From assembly GCA_963743285.1 (NCBI GenBank), contig CAVUPF010000001.1, positions 1-64,000 of the forward strand: a stretch of DNA of 64,000 nt, read 5' to 3'. Under the pieces are notes generated by a model, which saw only the letters and a program-made list of their open reading frames with translations, was not told where the DNA came from and ran no database searches. This stretch comes from CAVUPF01 sp963743285. GTDB taxonomy: Bacteria > Actinomycetota > Thermoleophilia > Solirubrobacterales > 70-9. A program made the translations under genes and the position numbers. Below, piece by piece: positions 1 through 8,364 of this stretch (position 1 is the first letter of the stretch; the number at the start of each line of letters is the position of its first letter).

Positions 1-1706
1 CGACAACGCCAAGATCGGCACCTTCTCGATCGGCACGCCGAGCCTCAACGGTCCCCTCGACGGCTCCGTCTACATCGGCGAACCGAAACCAGGCAACCAG
101 TACCGGCTGTTCATGATCGCCTCCGGCTTCGGGATGAACGTCAAGCTGATCGGCTCCTTTCCACCCCGATCCCGAAACCGGCCAGGCTGACCGCCCACTT
201 CGAAAACCTACCCCAGGCTCCCTTTCGAAACTTCGCAGATGCACCTCTTCTCCGGCGAACGATCGCTGATGGCGACCCCGATCGCCTGCACGATCTACAC
301 TACCAGGGCCGCATTCCGCCCCTGGGACGAATCGCTTCCCCGCCAGGACATTCAAGTCAGGTCTTCGGCCTCTCAACCGGCCCCCATGGCACCGAATGCC
401 CGGGCCAGATCCGCCCCTTCGAACCCAGCCTCGAAGCAGGCACCGCCACCCCGATCGCTGGCGCCTTTTCGTCCTTCACCCTGAAACTGAACCGCGAAGA
501 CGGCGATCAGTACCTCGGCAAGCTCAACTTCACCATGCCGCCGGGCTTGACCGCCAACCTGCACGGTGTCACCTACTGCCCCGAAGCAGACATCCTGAAA
601 GCCGCCGAAACTCTGGGCAAAGTCGAGCAGGCCGAACCGAGCTGCCCGGCGAGCTCGTGAAATCGGTACCTCAACGTCGCCGCCGGGCCCCGGCTCACAC
701 CCCTTCCACGCGGTCGGCAAGATCTACATGGCGGGCCCCTTCCAGGGCGCTCCCCTGAGCCTGGTCGCGATCACCCCGGCCCTCGCCGGACCCTATGACT
801 ACGGCACCGTCGTCGTCCGAGTCGCCCTGCATATCGACCCCACCGACGCCCACGTGATCGCCGACTCAGAAACGGTGCCGGAGATCATCGGCGGCATCCC
901 GATCCGGATGCGCGAAATCCGAGTCAACATCGACAAGCCGAACTTCATGATCAACCCGACCAACTGCTCCGAATTCCGGACCGTCTCCGAAGGGGTCGGC
1001 GACCAGGGCACCGCGGTCGCCTTTCAGCTCCCCGTTCCATGCAGTCGACTGCGCCACCCTCAACTTCACCCCGAAGCTGACGATCGCCCAGCTCGGCGGG
1101 CGCAAGTCAACCGCCCGCGGCAAGCAGCCGGGGCTTGAATTCAACCTCAACACCACCGCCGGCGACGCCAACCTCAAATCGGTAGCAGTAACCCTGCCGA
1201 GGGCCTTCGAGATCGACCAGGAACACCTCGGCGACCTCTGCGACAAGACCGAACTGGCCCAAGACCAGTGCAAGGGCAAAGCGGCGATCGGCACGGTGAT
1301 CGACGAAACCCCGCTGCTGGAACACCCCTGCAAGGCAACGCCTACGCGGTGACCGGCCTGGGCGGCGGCGTCCTACCCCACGTCGTCTTCATCCTCGGCG
1401 GCCAGGTGACGGTGATGCCGCAGGGCGAATCGAAGACGGTCAACAACGGCGAGCTGAAGACGACGATCCCGGTGATCCCCGACGTCCCGATCGGCCACTT
1501 CCGCCTCAGCCTCTACGGCGGGCGGCTGGGTTACCTCTCAAACACCCAGAGCCTCTGCTCCTCACCGGTCACCTCGACGGTCGAAATCGACGCACAAAAC
1601 GGCAAGAGCCTTGACCCAGCGGGTCAAGGCGAAGACCGCCTGCCCGGCCAAGCACAAGCAAAAGCGCCACAAGGCCGCCAAGCACCACAAGCGCGCCCGG
1701 CCCTGA
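1..1706 (+). pseudogene. Broken large secreted protein, partial at the left edge
   Basis: Stitched across frames, this stretch reads as one long exported protein of the family seen intact at 16973-19066. Recognisable blocks are a GEPKPGNQYRLF segment near 85, FRPWDESLP near 310, GPHGTECPGQIRPFEPSLEAG from about 380, a TYCPEADI block near 570, KIYMAGPFQGAPLSLVAITP near 720, KPNFMINPTNC near 945 and a basic Lys/His/Arg-rich tail ending at the TGA at 1704-1706. The frame changes near 163, 195, 234, 350, 657, 1035, 1320 and 1610, so at least eight small indels are needed. The 5' end lies outside the window. I see no enzymatic motif. The family is a probable cell-surface or secreted protein of unknown function. 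Lesion density is far above the rest of the window, which favours real decay over sequencing error. Confidence 0.75.
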
Positions 1707-1732
1707 GCACCCAGGCCAGGGGCAGCGAGACT

Positions 1733-1758
1733 TTGACTCAGCGAAGGGTTTCTAAAAT
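1733..1758 (+). promoter_or_regulatory. Weak promoter candidate ahead of the GGKI-repeat protein
   Basis: TTGACT (1733-1738) and TAAAAT (1753-1758) resemble sigma-70-type elements in otherwise GC-rich sequence, just after the pseudogene stop and 30 bases before the next start. The spacer is only 14 bases, shorter than the usual 16-18, so this is a tentative call based on the AT-rich -10-like box. Confidence 0.25.
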
Positions 1759-1788
1759 CAGCGGTGTCTCGAAAGGGGTTATGAGGAG

Positions 1789-2430
1789 ATGAGCAGCAAA
1801 GACAAGCGGCGGATACCGACGCCCTCAGCGGCGATGATCGTCGCGATCACCGCCCTGGTGGTGGCCCTGAGCGGCTCCGCCTACGCGGCCCTCCAGGTCC
1901 CCCCCAACAGCGTCGGCGCCCGCCAGCTGAAGGCCAAGGCGGTAACCGGCGGCAAGATCGCCAACGGCGCCGTAAGTGGCGGCAAGATCGCCGAAGAAAC
2001 GATCACCGGCGCCAACATCAAACTCTCCGAGCTCGGCACCGTCCCGCAGGCGGCAAACGCGACCAACGCCGCCAACGCCAGCGCCGTCAACGGCCACTCC
2101 GCCTCCTGTCCCGCCGCGACCACCCTGATCAGGGGCCTTTGCTATGACACCCACTCAAACCCGGTCGCCAACAACCTCGAAGAAGCAGCCGAAGCCTGCG
2201 CTGCAAAGGGCGGCTACCTGCCGACCCCGATGCAGCTCTACTCGACCAGAGACGTCCTTTACCTGGGCACCGGCACCGAACCCTCCCAGCACCAATACAC
2301 CGACGATCTCTACTCCAACACGACCGGCGGCTCCTACCGGACGATCATCGTCGACGGGGTCGGATCGCCCGAGGAATACGAACCGACCCAGCCCTCCGCC
2401 TACTACTGCGTCTACCCCTTGGTGCGCTAG
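1789..2430 (+). CDS. Secreted or surface protein with N-terminal GGKI/GARQLK repeats
   Basis: 213 residues. A basic N-terminus is followed by one hydrophobic segment (about residues 15-33, ending GSAYAAL) that reads as a signal peptide or anchor. Residues 36-75 are the low-complexity repeat block (SVGARQLKAKAV, GGKIANGAV, GGKIAEETI), a pattern I associate with actinobacterial exported proteins, especially Thermoleophilia. The C-terminal 110 residues hold four cysteines (SCPA, LCYD, EACA, YYCV) and look like a small disulfide-bonded domain. Function unknown. A GAAAGGGG box ten bases upstream supports the ATG at 1789. An out-of-frame ATG at 1781 overlaps it. The gene lies in the secreted-protein cluster, ten bases before the next gene. 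Confidence 0.75.
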   Translation: MSSKDKRRIPTPSAAMIVAITALVVALSGSAYAALQVPPNSVGARQLKAKAVTGGKIANGAVSGGKIAEETITGANIKLSELGTVPQAANATNAANASAVNGHSASCPAATTLIRGLCYDTHSNPVANNLEEAAEACAAKGGYLPTPMQLYSTRDVLYLGTGTEPSQHQYTDDLYSNTTGGSYRTIIVDGVGSPEEYEPTQPSAYYCVYPLVR

Positions 2431-2439
2431 GTTTTAGCC

Positions 2440-3235
2440 GTGGGGCAGGGGAAGAACAAGAAGAGCGCTCTGGCGATCGGCGCCGCGATCCTCGCGGCGC
2501 TGGTCTGCGCTTCCGCTCGCCCAGGCCAGCCTCTCCCAGAAGGGCGTCCTTCAGGTCTCCTTCGAAGGCGGCATCCGCCCCTCCACCCTGCCCCGCACCG
2601 ACCCCGCCCCGGTCACGGTCGAAATGAGCGGCTCGATCAAAACCACCAACAAATCGGTCCCGCCGCGCCTCAACCGGATCTCCCTCGAGATCAACTCCCA
2701 CGGAGTGCTCTCCGCCAAGGGCCTGCCGACCTGCAACCTGGCCCAGATCTCGACCGGGACCGGCGCCTCGGCCCGCTCGGCCTGCGGCAGGGCCCTGATC
2801 GGCCACGGCAACGTCACCTCAAGAATCGCCTTCCCGAGCCAGGAACCCTTCCTCTCGATCGGCGGCATGGAGGCCTTCAACGGCACCGTCCACGGCCACC
2901 CGGCGATCTTCGCCCAGGTCTCCAGCCAAAAACCGCTCTCGCTGACCTACGTGATCGTCTTCGAAGTCAAGAAGACCCACGGCCGCTACGGCACCGCCCT
3001 GGTCGCCACCCTGCCGCCGATAGCATCGGGCTACGGGGAGATCTCAAGCTTCTACATGACCCTGGGGCGCAAGTTCACCTCCCACGGCCATAGCGAGAGC
3101 TACGCCTCGGCCAACTGCCCCGCCCCGAAGGGGGTCTCGACGGTCGGCTTCGACCTCGCCAAGGCGACCTATGAATTCGAAGGCGGGGTCACGATGGAAA
3201 ACGAACTCAACAAGACCTGCAAGGCAAAGGGGTAG
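2440..3235 (+). pseudogene. Exported protein, paralogue of the next gene, with one frameshift
   Basis: Reading starts at a GTG at 2440 with a basic, hydrophobic signal peptide (KNKKSALAIGAAILAALVCA). The frame then slips by one base between about 2506 and 2516 and continues as LAQASLSQKG to the stop at 3233-3235. The mature part (about 235 residues) aligns by eye with the next gene: GGIRPSTLPR against GGITPTKLSK, HGVLSAKGLPTCN against HGMINTKGLATCN, CGRALIGHGNV against CGKELVGKGTV, and a shared C-terminal ATCP/ANCP region. Function unknown. It is probably secreted and beta-rich. A single indel in an otherwise well-conserved gene could be a base-calling error, so the gene may be intact in the organism. 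Confidence 0.65.
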
Positions 3236-3242
3236 CGAAGCG

Positions 3243-4016
3243 ATGAAGATCAAGCTGAAGAGCAACAGGGCAAAGGCGATCTTCGCCCTGATCGGCCTGC
3301 TCGCCTTAAGCGCCACCGCCACCGCGATGGCCGAAAAGGTCCAGGCCGGCAACGTGATCATCGAAATCGAAGGCGGCATCACCCCGACCAAGCTCTCCAA
3401 GAAGACCCCGACCCCGATCACCCTGAAGATCTCCGGCGCGGTCAAGGACACCGAAGGCACCCGCCCCCCCGCCCTAAAGACCCTCGACCTCGAATTCGAC
3501 AAGCACGGGATGATCAACACCAAGGGCCTCGCGACCTGCAATCCCTCACAGCTGCAGGCGACGACCACCGCCGCCGCGGAGAAAGCCTGCGGCAAGGAGC
3601 TGGTCGGCAAAGGCACCGTGAGCGCCGAGATCAAGCTCCCCGAAGAGGAACCCTTCTCTGCCGGCGGCCCGCTTTTGATCTTCAACGGCCCCCCCCAGGG
3701 CGGTAAGCCGGTCTTGGTCATGCAGGTCTACGCCCACGTCCCCGCCGCGACCACCTTCGTCACCGAGGGGGTGATCGGCAAGGCTCACGGGATCTACGGC
3801 ACCTCGACCCTGATCCAGATCCCGACGATCGTCGCCGGGCAAGGCTCCTTGACCTCCTTCTCGGCCACCCTGCACAAGACCTGGAGCTATAAGGGCAAAA
3901 AGCAGAGCCTGCTCTACGCGACCTGCCCCGACGGGCACCTCTCCGCCCACGGCGCCTTCAGCTTCGTCGAAGGCACCTCGATCTCAGGCAACCTGGTCAA
4001 ACCGTGCACGAGCTGA
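3243..4016 (+). CDS. Exported protein of the GGIxP paralogue family
   Basis: 257 residues from the ATG at 3243, six bases after the upstream stop, with AAGGGG upstream as a plausible ribosome site. The N-terminus (KIKLKSNRAKAIFALIGLLA) is a signal peptide ending near TAMA. The mature protein carries the same order of motifs as its upstream neighbour: GGITPTKL, a lysine-rich strand, DKHGMINTKGLATCN, CGKELVGKGTVSAEI, PLLIFNG and ATCPDGHLSAHGAFSF. The conserved cysteines suggest an oxidised extracytoplasmic fold. These motifs also resemble parts of the broken gene at 1-1706, so the locus may be an expansion of one secreted family. Function not recognised. Confidence 0.8.
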   Translation: MKIKLKSNRAKAIFALIGLLALSATATAMAEKVQAGNVIIEIEGGITPTKLSKKTPTPITLKISGAVKDTEGTRPPALKTLDLEFDKHGMINTKGLATCNPSQLQATTTAAAEKACGKELVGKGTVSAEIKLPEEEPFSAGGPLLIFNGPPQGGKPVLVMQVYAHVPAATTFVTEGVIGKAHGIYGTSTLIQIPTIVAGQGSLTSFSATLHKTWSYKGKKQSLLYATCPDGHLSAHGAFSFVEGTSISGNLVKPCTS

Positions 4017-4035
4017 GCTCCAAGGAGAGAAGACC

Positions 4036-4516
4036 ATGAAGACCAAGACCCTGATCATCGCCCTCACCGCCGCGGCCTTCCTGGCCCTCGCCTCGCTCGC
4101 CTACGCCGAAGTGAGCCGCGAAGAATACGTCGCCAAGGTCGAACCGATCTGCGAAAAGAACACCAAGGCCAACGAAGCGACCCTCCACAACGTCAAAGCG
4201 GAGGTCAAGCAGGGCAAGCTGAAGCCGGCATCTGTCGCCTTCACCAAGGCCGCCAAGGCGCTGAAGAGCACCCACGCAGAACTGGAAGCGGTTACGCCCC
4301 CCGAAGCCGATCAGCAGCACGATCACCAAGTGGCTCTCCCAGATCAAGACCGAGGTCGGCTACTTCGAAGCGGTCGCCAAGAAGCTGAAGCAAGGCAACA
4401 AGAACGCCGCCGAGAAGATGGTGATCAAGCTGACCCACAACGTCGAAGCGGCCAACGACACGGTGCTCGGCTTCGACTTTCACTTCTGCAAGGCCAATAC
4501 GGCGAAGTTCACGTAG
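4036..4516 (+). pseudogene. Small secreted helical protein with EPICEKNT motif, one frameshift
   Basis: Starts at the ATG at 4036 behind AAGGAGAGAAG with a clear signal peptide (KTLIIALTAAAFLALASLAY). The mature chain begins VSREEYVAKVEPICEKNT and is rich in Ala, Lys and Glu, so mostly helical. One extra base near 4310 breaks the frame. Without it the chain continues STITKWLSQIKTEVGYFEAV and ends FHFCKANTAKFT at the TAG at 4514-4516, giving about 160 residues with two conserved cysteines. I know this as a recurrent secreted protein of unknown function in Solirubrobacterales. It follows the two GGIxP genes on the same strand. It may be intact in the organism if the indel is a sequencing error. 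Confidence 0.65.
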
Positions 4517-4682
4517 TAGTTGGGCATTGCCCCGAGGACAGCGACTACTTCGAGGTCGACGACCAGCGCATCGAGGTGATCATTGCCGAGCGTAAAAGCC
4601 GGGTGACAGGTCACGCTGGTCCCCCTGACCCGAACCCTGCGCCAGCCGACACAGACGAGGACACTGGGGCCGGGGCAGGTCC
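4517..4682 (+). other. Intergenic stretch with a coding-like remnant
   Basis: Reading on in one frame gives DSDYFEVDDQRIEVIIAERK and then a proline- and aspartate-rich tail to a TAA at 4684-4686. The composition looks protein-like, but there is no start codon or ribosome site. It may be the 3' end of a deleted gene. Confidence 0.25.
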
Positions 4683-5036
4683 TTAAGCCTCTTGCAGCCA
4701 GGTCACGAAGCTCTTGCCCGCTGGGAAGGAGTCGATGAACTCAGTGAGCGCCAGACTCAGCCGCGAGAACTCGCGGCTCGGAAACCGCGTCGGGTGGACG
4801 ATTACCAGCCCGTTGTGCTCGCGTCCGGTCGTGGCGTACTCGCGGACGAGCGCCTCGAAGTCGGCGCGATTGTAGGTGACGAGCACCCGCTCCTGCTTCT
4901 GGGCGACTTCGAAGAGGTCGGGGTCGCTGAGCCCGCGCAGCGTTGGGTCGGTCGTGGTTGCGACAACATCGTGGCCTTGCTCTCGCAGGCGCTCGGCCAC
5001 CTTGCCGCTGATCTGCTCGTCGAGCAGGTGCCTCAC
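4683..5036 (-). CDS. DUF5615 PIN-like toxin
   Basis: 117 residues opening with MRHLLDEQISGKVAERL, the DUF5615 signature in which an N-terminal acidic residue begins a PIN-like nuclease fold. The motifs HDVVATT, SDPDLFEVAQ, VLVTYNRADF and GLVIVHP follow in the expected order. Members are usually the toxin half of type II modules and are predicted RNases. The start overlaps the end of the upstream antitoxin gene by four bases, so translation is probably coupled. Length is normal and the acidic residues are present, so it looks functional. Activity is inferred from the family. Confidence 0.85.
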   Translation of the reverse strand: MRHLLDEQISGKVAERLREQGHDVVATTTDPTLRGLSDPDLFEVAQKQERVLVTYNRADFEALVREYATTGREHNGLVIVHPTRFPSREFSRLSLALTEFIDSFPAGKSFVTWLQEA

Positions 5037-5461
5037 GCCAAGGCGGCCTGCTCGAGGCGCCAGGCCGCCTCAGCCTTGTCGGCCTCCTCGATATTGCGCC
5101 TGACGCGCTCGTCGATTTCCTCCGGGTAGGCGCTGTAGTAGCGGACAGCGGTTCGCACCTGAAGCTCGGTCAGCTCCAGAAGCTCAGCCGTCGCGCCGAT
5201 CGCCGCATCGCCGCGAGCTTCGCCATCTTTCAGCGTCGCCATTACCTCCCAGACGTCCGGCCCGCCGGCCAGGGCGGCTCGGCGCCCGCTCGGCCCATTG
5301 CGAAAAATGATGCCCGGATGCTCGTCCATCCGCGTCCCCTCGTCGACGTAGCGCTCCGCGAGGCGGGACTTGTTGGTCCCGGCCAGCTCACTGCGCCGTT
5401 TCAGGCGTTCGATCACGTCGGCGTTCCAGCGTGCGGAGAAGGTCTGGGTTTCATGAGCCAT
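5033..5461 (-). CDS. DUF433-type antitoxin partner
   Basis: 142 residues. The N-terminal 40 (SARWNADVIERLKRRSELAG) look like a ribbon-helix-helix or short helical DNA-binding segment. The middle (HPGIIFRNGPSGRRAALAGG) matches the DUF433 winged-helix core, and the C-terminus is helical and acidic and would contact the toxin. DUF433 proteins next to DUF5615 toxins are a known pairing. The gene order antitoxin then toxin, the four-base overlap, and an imperfect inverted repeat directly at the start (5463-5481) fit an autoregulated module. Confidence 0.8.
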   Translation of the reverse strand: MAHETQTFSARWNADVIERLKRRSELAGTNKSRLAERYVDEGTRMDEHPGIIFRNGPSGRRAALAGGPDVWEVMATLKDGEARGDAAIGATAELLELTELQVRTAVRYYSAYPEEIDERVRRNIEEADKAEAAWRLEQAALA

Positions 5462-5462
5462 T

Positions 5463-5481
5463 TGTAAGACAGCGTATTACA
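5463..5481 (-). promoter_or_regulatory. Candidate operator of the DUF433/DUF5615 module
   Basis: TGTAA and TTACA arms enclose nine bases, and two further internal base pairs match, forming an imperfect palindrome that begins one base upstream of the antitoxin ATG. On the minus strand TAATAC within it could serve as the -10 box. A repressor bound here would cover promoter and start codon. Confidence 0.4.
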
Positions 5482-5644
5482 TCAGTTCCTATGCGTCTAT
5501 CGGCAAGCAGCGCGGGCAGGCATCAGCCCAGGGCCTGCGCTTTAGCTCGTCATCTACCGGCGCCCTGTCTCGAACCGTGCAAACGGAAGCGCAGACCGCA
5601 GAGTCGACTCAATTTCATCCGCACTGGGCCGCTGATCTACTGAT

Positions 5645-6070
5645 CTACTCGCTCAGCTCAGGCGGCATCGCCCGCGGGCCGTCGGGATAGAGCTCTGCCA
5701 GTTGTTCCTCGCTCATCTCCAGCGTGTTCGCTGGCTCCACTGGGGCGCCAACGATAAGCCAGAGCTGCTCAGCGTCGGTGTCGTTGAAGAGTTGGCGCAC
5801 CGAACCCGGGTCGACCAGGAGGAAGTCGAGCGGCTCGAGCGAGAGGACCTCACCCGCGACCCGCACTCGCCCCTCGCCCTCGAGCAGTAGGTACAGCTCT
5901 TCCTGGTCGCGGTGGCGGTGCCTGGTCGAGGCCTGACCGGGCTTCAGCCGCCAAAGCCGAGCGCCGAGGTTCCGGGCTCCAAGCTGCATTGCGATGTCGG
6001 TGTTGAGGACCGACATCTGATTTGACGGTCGCCAGTGGGACTCCGCTGCTCTTAAGTGACGGAAGGCCAC
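5645..6070 (-). CDS. Single-domain cupin protein
   Basis: 141 residues from a GTG at 6070. That start is chosen because GAGGG lies six bases upstream and the gene then begins seven bases after the MFS stop. An internal ATG at 6016 would cut into the N-terminal strand. The cupin core is clear: RHRHRDQEELYLLLEGEGRV supplies the two metal-binding His and the Glu of motif 1, and LEPLDFLLVDPGSVRQLFND is motif 2. The C-terminal helix EMSEEQLAELYPDG is typical of small sugar- or metabolite-binding cupins. Function cannot be narrowed. It shares an apparent operon with an efflux pump and a phosphoesterase. Confidence 0.75.
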   Translation of the reverse strand: MAFRHLRAAESHWRPSNQMSVLNTDIAMQLGARNLGARLWRLKPGQASTRHRHRDQEELYLLLEGEGRVRVAGEVLSLEPLDFLLVDPGSVRQLFNDTDAEQLWLIVGAPVEPANTLEMSEEQLAELYPDGPRAMPPELSE

Positions 6071-6077
6071 GATGCCC

Positions 6078-7658
6078 TCAGCTCGCCGCCGGCGCCGGCC
6101 CCGCCGCGACGTCCTCATCGTGATAGCGCTTGAGCAGGCGACGCTCCTCATCGTGCCTCGGGAAGCAGAAGAAGACCAGGGCGGCGCCGAGCAGGACGGC
6201 GATGATGCCGGCGGTGTATGCCCACTGATCGCCCTGCAGGAAGGAGGTTTTCGCCGCGGCGATGATCTGGGTGCTGTAGTGGGGGTACTGGGAGGCGGCG
6301 TCGGCGGCGCTTGAGAAGGACTTGGTCAACTCGCCTTCGACGTTTTCGCTGACCTTGGCGCTCTGGGCCGAGGAGGCGATCGCGGTACTGGCCGCCGCCG
6401 CGTAGCCGGAGGTGAGCAGGGCGCCGAGGATCGACTGCATGATCGCGCCGCCGAGGTCACGCTGCAGGTCGGCGGTGCCCGACGCCATCCCGGCGCGGGT
6501 GACCGGCACCGAGCCGGTCAGCGAGTGCGAGGCGGGGGTGCCGGCGAAGCCGACCCCGATCCCGATGAAGGCATAGCCGAGGCCGACCTTCCAGTAGGGG
6601 ATGCCGTCCTTCCAGAGCAGCAGCATGGTCAGGAAGCCGAGCACGCAGAAGAAGTAGCCGATCAGCAGGGTGAGGCGGGCACCGCGTGCCTCGACCAGCT
6701 TGGCTGAGCGGGGTGCAACCACCACCATCAGTGCCGCCGCCGGCAGGATCGCCAGTCCTGAGTCAAGGGTCGAGTAGCCGAGCACGTTTTGGAGGAACTG
6801 CTGGCCGATGAACATCGCGCCCATCAGCGAGCCGAAGACGATGATCCCGGCGCAAGCCGCGACCCAGAAGATCCGCCGCCCGGCCACCTCGAGGTCATAA
6901 AGTGGCGAGCGGGCGCGGCGCTGGCGGATCAGGAAGGCGCCCGCCGCGGCGATCGCGATGACCCCGAGCCCGATCGCCAGCGCCCCCTTGCCCGGCACCG
7001 GGGCGATGTTGATCCCCAGCACCAGCGCCGCGATCATGAGGATCGAGAGGATGCCACCGAGGTTGTCGACCGCCTCGGTCGTCTCGTTGACGTGGGCGGG
7101 GACCAGACGCCACGCCATGACCAGGGCGAGCAGGGCTAGCGGCAGGGTGATGAAGAAGACCGAGCCCCAGGCGAAGTGCTCGAGCAGGGCGCCGGAGAGC
7201 AGCGGACCGAGTGAGGCGATCGCGCCGCCGAGCGCCGACCACAGGGCGATCGATTTGGTGCGGGCCGCCCCCGACCACAGCGCCGTGATCAATGCCAGCG
7301 TGGTCGGGAAGGCCATGCCGGCGGCAACCCCTCCGAGCAGGCGGGCGCCGAAGAGGACGCCGATCGACGGCGCCAGTCCGGCGAGCAGGGAGGCCGGGAT
7401 CGAGAGCCCCATGCCGAGCAGCAGCATCAGCTTGCGCCCGTAGCGGTCGCCGAGCGCGCCGAGGTAGAGCACCGATGTGGCGAGGCCCAGCGAGTAGCCG
7501 ACGGCGACCAGGTTGAGCGTCGTCTGCCCGGCGTTGAACGCCTTGCCGATGTCGGGCAGGGCGACGTTCGCCACCGCCAGGTTGAGGTTGGCGACGGCAG
7601 CGACGAGGATCAGCGCCGAGAGAACGAGGCCGGCGCGCTTGGGGCTGCTCGACTCCAC
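6078..7658 (-). CDS. MFS drug transporter, DHA2 (14-TM) type
   Basis: 526 residues from a GTG at 7658, seven bases after the phosphoesterase stop. A longer reading would overlap that gene heavily and begins with non-protein-like sequence. The first helix contains NLNLAVANVALPDIGKAF, the DHA2 motif D1 region. GDRYGRKLMLLLG is MFS motif A, and LGGAIASLGPLLSGALLEH is motif C of antiporters. Fourteen hydrophobic segments can be counted, followed by a charged tail (RHDEERRLLKRYHDED). A periplasmic loop near residues 440-480 is unusually long. Proton-driven export of a small molecule is expected but the substrate is unknown. Confidence 0.85.
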   Translation of the reverse strand: MESSSPKRAGLVLSALILVAAVANLNLAVANVALPDIGKAFNAGQTTLNLVAVGYSLGLATSVLYLGALGDRYGRKLMLLLGMGLSIPASLLAGLAPSIGVLFGARLLGGVAAGMAFPTTLALITALWSGAARTKSIALWSALGGAIASLGPLLSGALLEHFAWGSVFFITLPLALLALVMAWRLVPAHVNETTEAVDNLGGILSILMIAALVLGINIAPVPGKGALAIGLGVIAIAAAGAFLIRQRRARSPLYDLEVAGRRIFWVAACAGIIVFGSLMGAMFIGQQFLQNVLGYSTLDSGLAILPAAALMVVVAPRSAKLVEARGARLTLLIGYFFCVLGFLTMLLLWKDGIPYWKVGLGYAFIGIGVGFAGTPASHSLTGSVPVTRAGMASGTADLQRDLGGAIMQSILGALLTSGYAAAASTAIASSAQSAKVSENVEGELTKSFSSAADAASQYPHYSTQIIAAAKTSFLQGDQWAYTAGIIAVLLGAALVFFCFPRHDEERRLLKRYHDEDVAAGPAPAAS

Positions 7659-7665
7659 TTGAGGT

Positions 7666-8262
7666 CTAGATATCGACCAGCACCCCGGAGGGGCCCAGGT
7701 TGCGGACCGGGGTAACGCCGACCCGGCTCTCACAGCCCCACGACTCGTGAATATGGCCGCAGACCGCGAGGCGGGGGCGCTTCTCCTCGATCGCCCGAAG
7801 CAGCGCCTCGCTGCCGAAGTGCATGCCGGCTCCGTTGGCGTCGCAATGGCCCTTCGGCGGCGAGTGCAGGACGAGGACCGCGCCCGGCGGGCAGGGAGCG
7901 AGCATCTTGGCCGCGGCCTCCTCGTCAAGGTCAAAGCTCCAATCCCAGGGGGTTAGCGGCACCCCGGCGCCGAGACCGAAGAACTCGACCCCCTCGATCC
8001 TCGCGCCCTCGCCGTGCAGGACCAGCGCCGACTCCCACCCCGACGCCGCCTCGCGCAGCGCCTCGACGGTCTCGTTGTTGCCCGGCACCAGTACGGCCGG
8101 GCGCTCGATCGCCGTCAGGGCGGCGATCGTCTCTGCCAGCCCTTCGTGGATCGAGGCGAAGTCGCCCGCTCCGATCACCACATCGGCTTCGGCCGACATC
8201 TCGACCAGGGTGGCCGCCTGTCCGAGGTCACGGTGCAGGTCGCTGAAGGCGAGCAGCCTCAT
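7666..8262 (-). CDS. Calcineurin-like metallophosphoesterase
   Basis: 198 residues with the full metal-binding series: D8 and H10 (FSDLHRD), GAGDFA near 53, GNNE near 61, a His in LHSPPKGH near 133, and GHIH near 170. This is the compact YfcE/MJ0936-like form, with two-metal hydrolysis of phosphodiesters or nucleotides in the cytoplasm. It ends seven bases before the MFS gene and so probably heads that operon. Natural substrate unknown. Confidence 0.85.
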   Translation of the reverse strand: MRLLAFSDLHRDLGQAATLVEMSAEADVVIGAGDFASIHEGLAETIAALTAIERPAVLVPGNNETVEALREAASGWESALVLHGEGARIEGVEFFGLGAGVPLTPWDWSFDLDEEAAAKMLAPCPPGAVLVLHSPPKGHCDANGAGMHFGSEALLRAIEEKRPRLAVCGHIHESWGCESRVGVTPVRNLGPSGVLVDI

Positions 8263-8364
8263 GTCCTCAACCTATCCGCTCGGCTCGCGCGATCGCCGAG
8301 GCGGCACGGCAGCGAGAAGATGTGAACATCCTAAGGAGCTTCTTAAGCGCTGTTCAGCGGCGCT

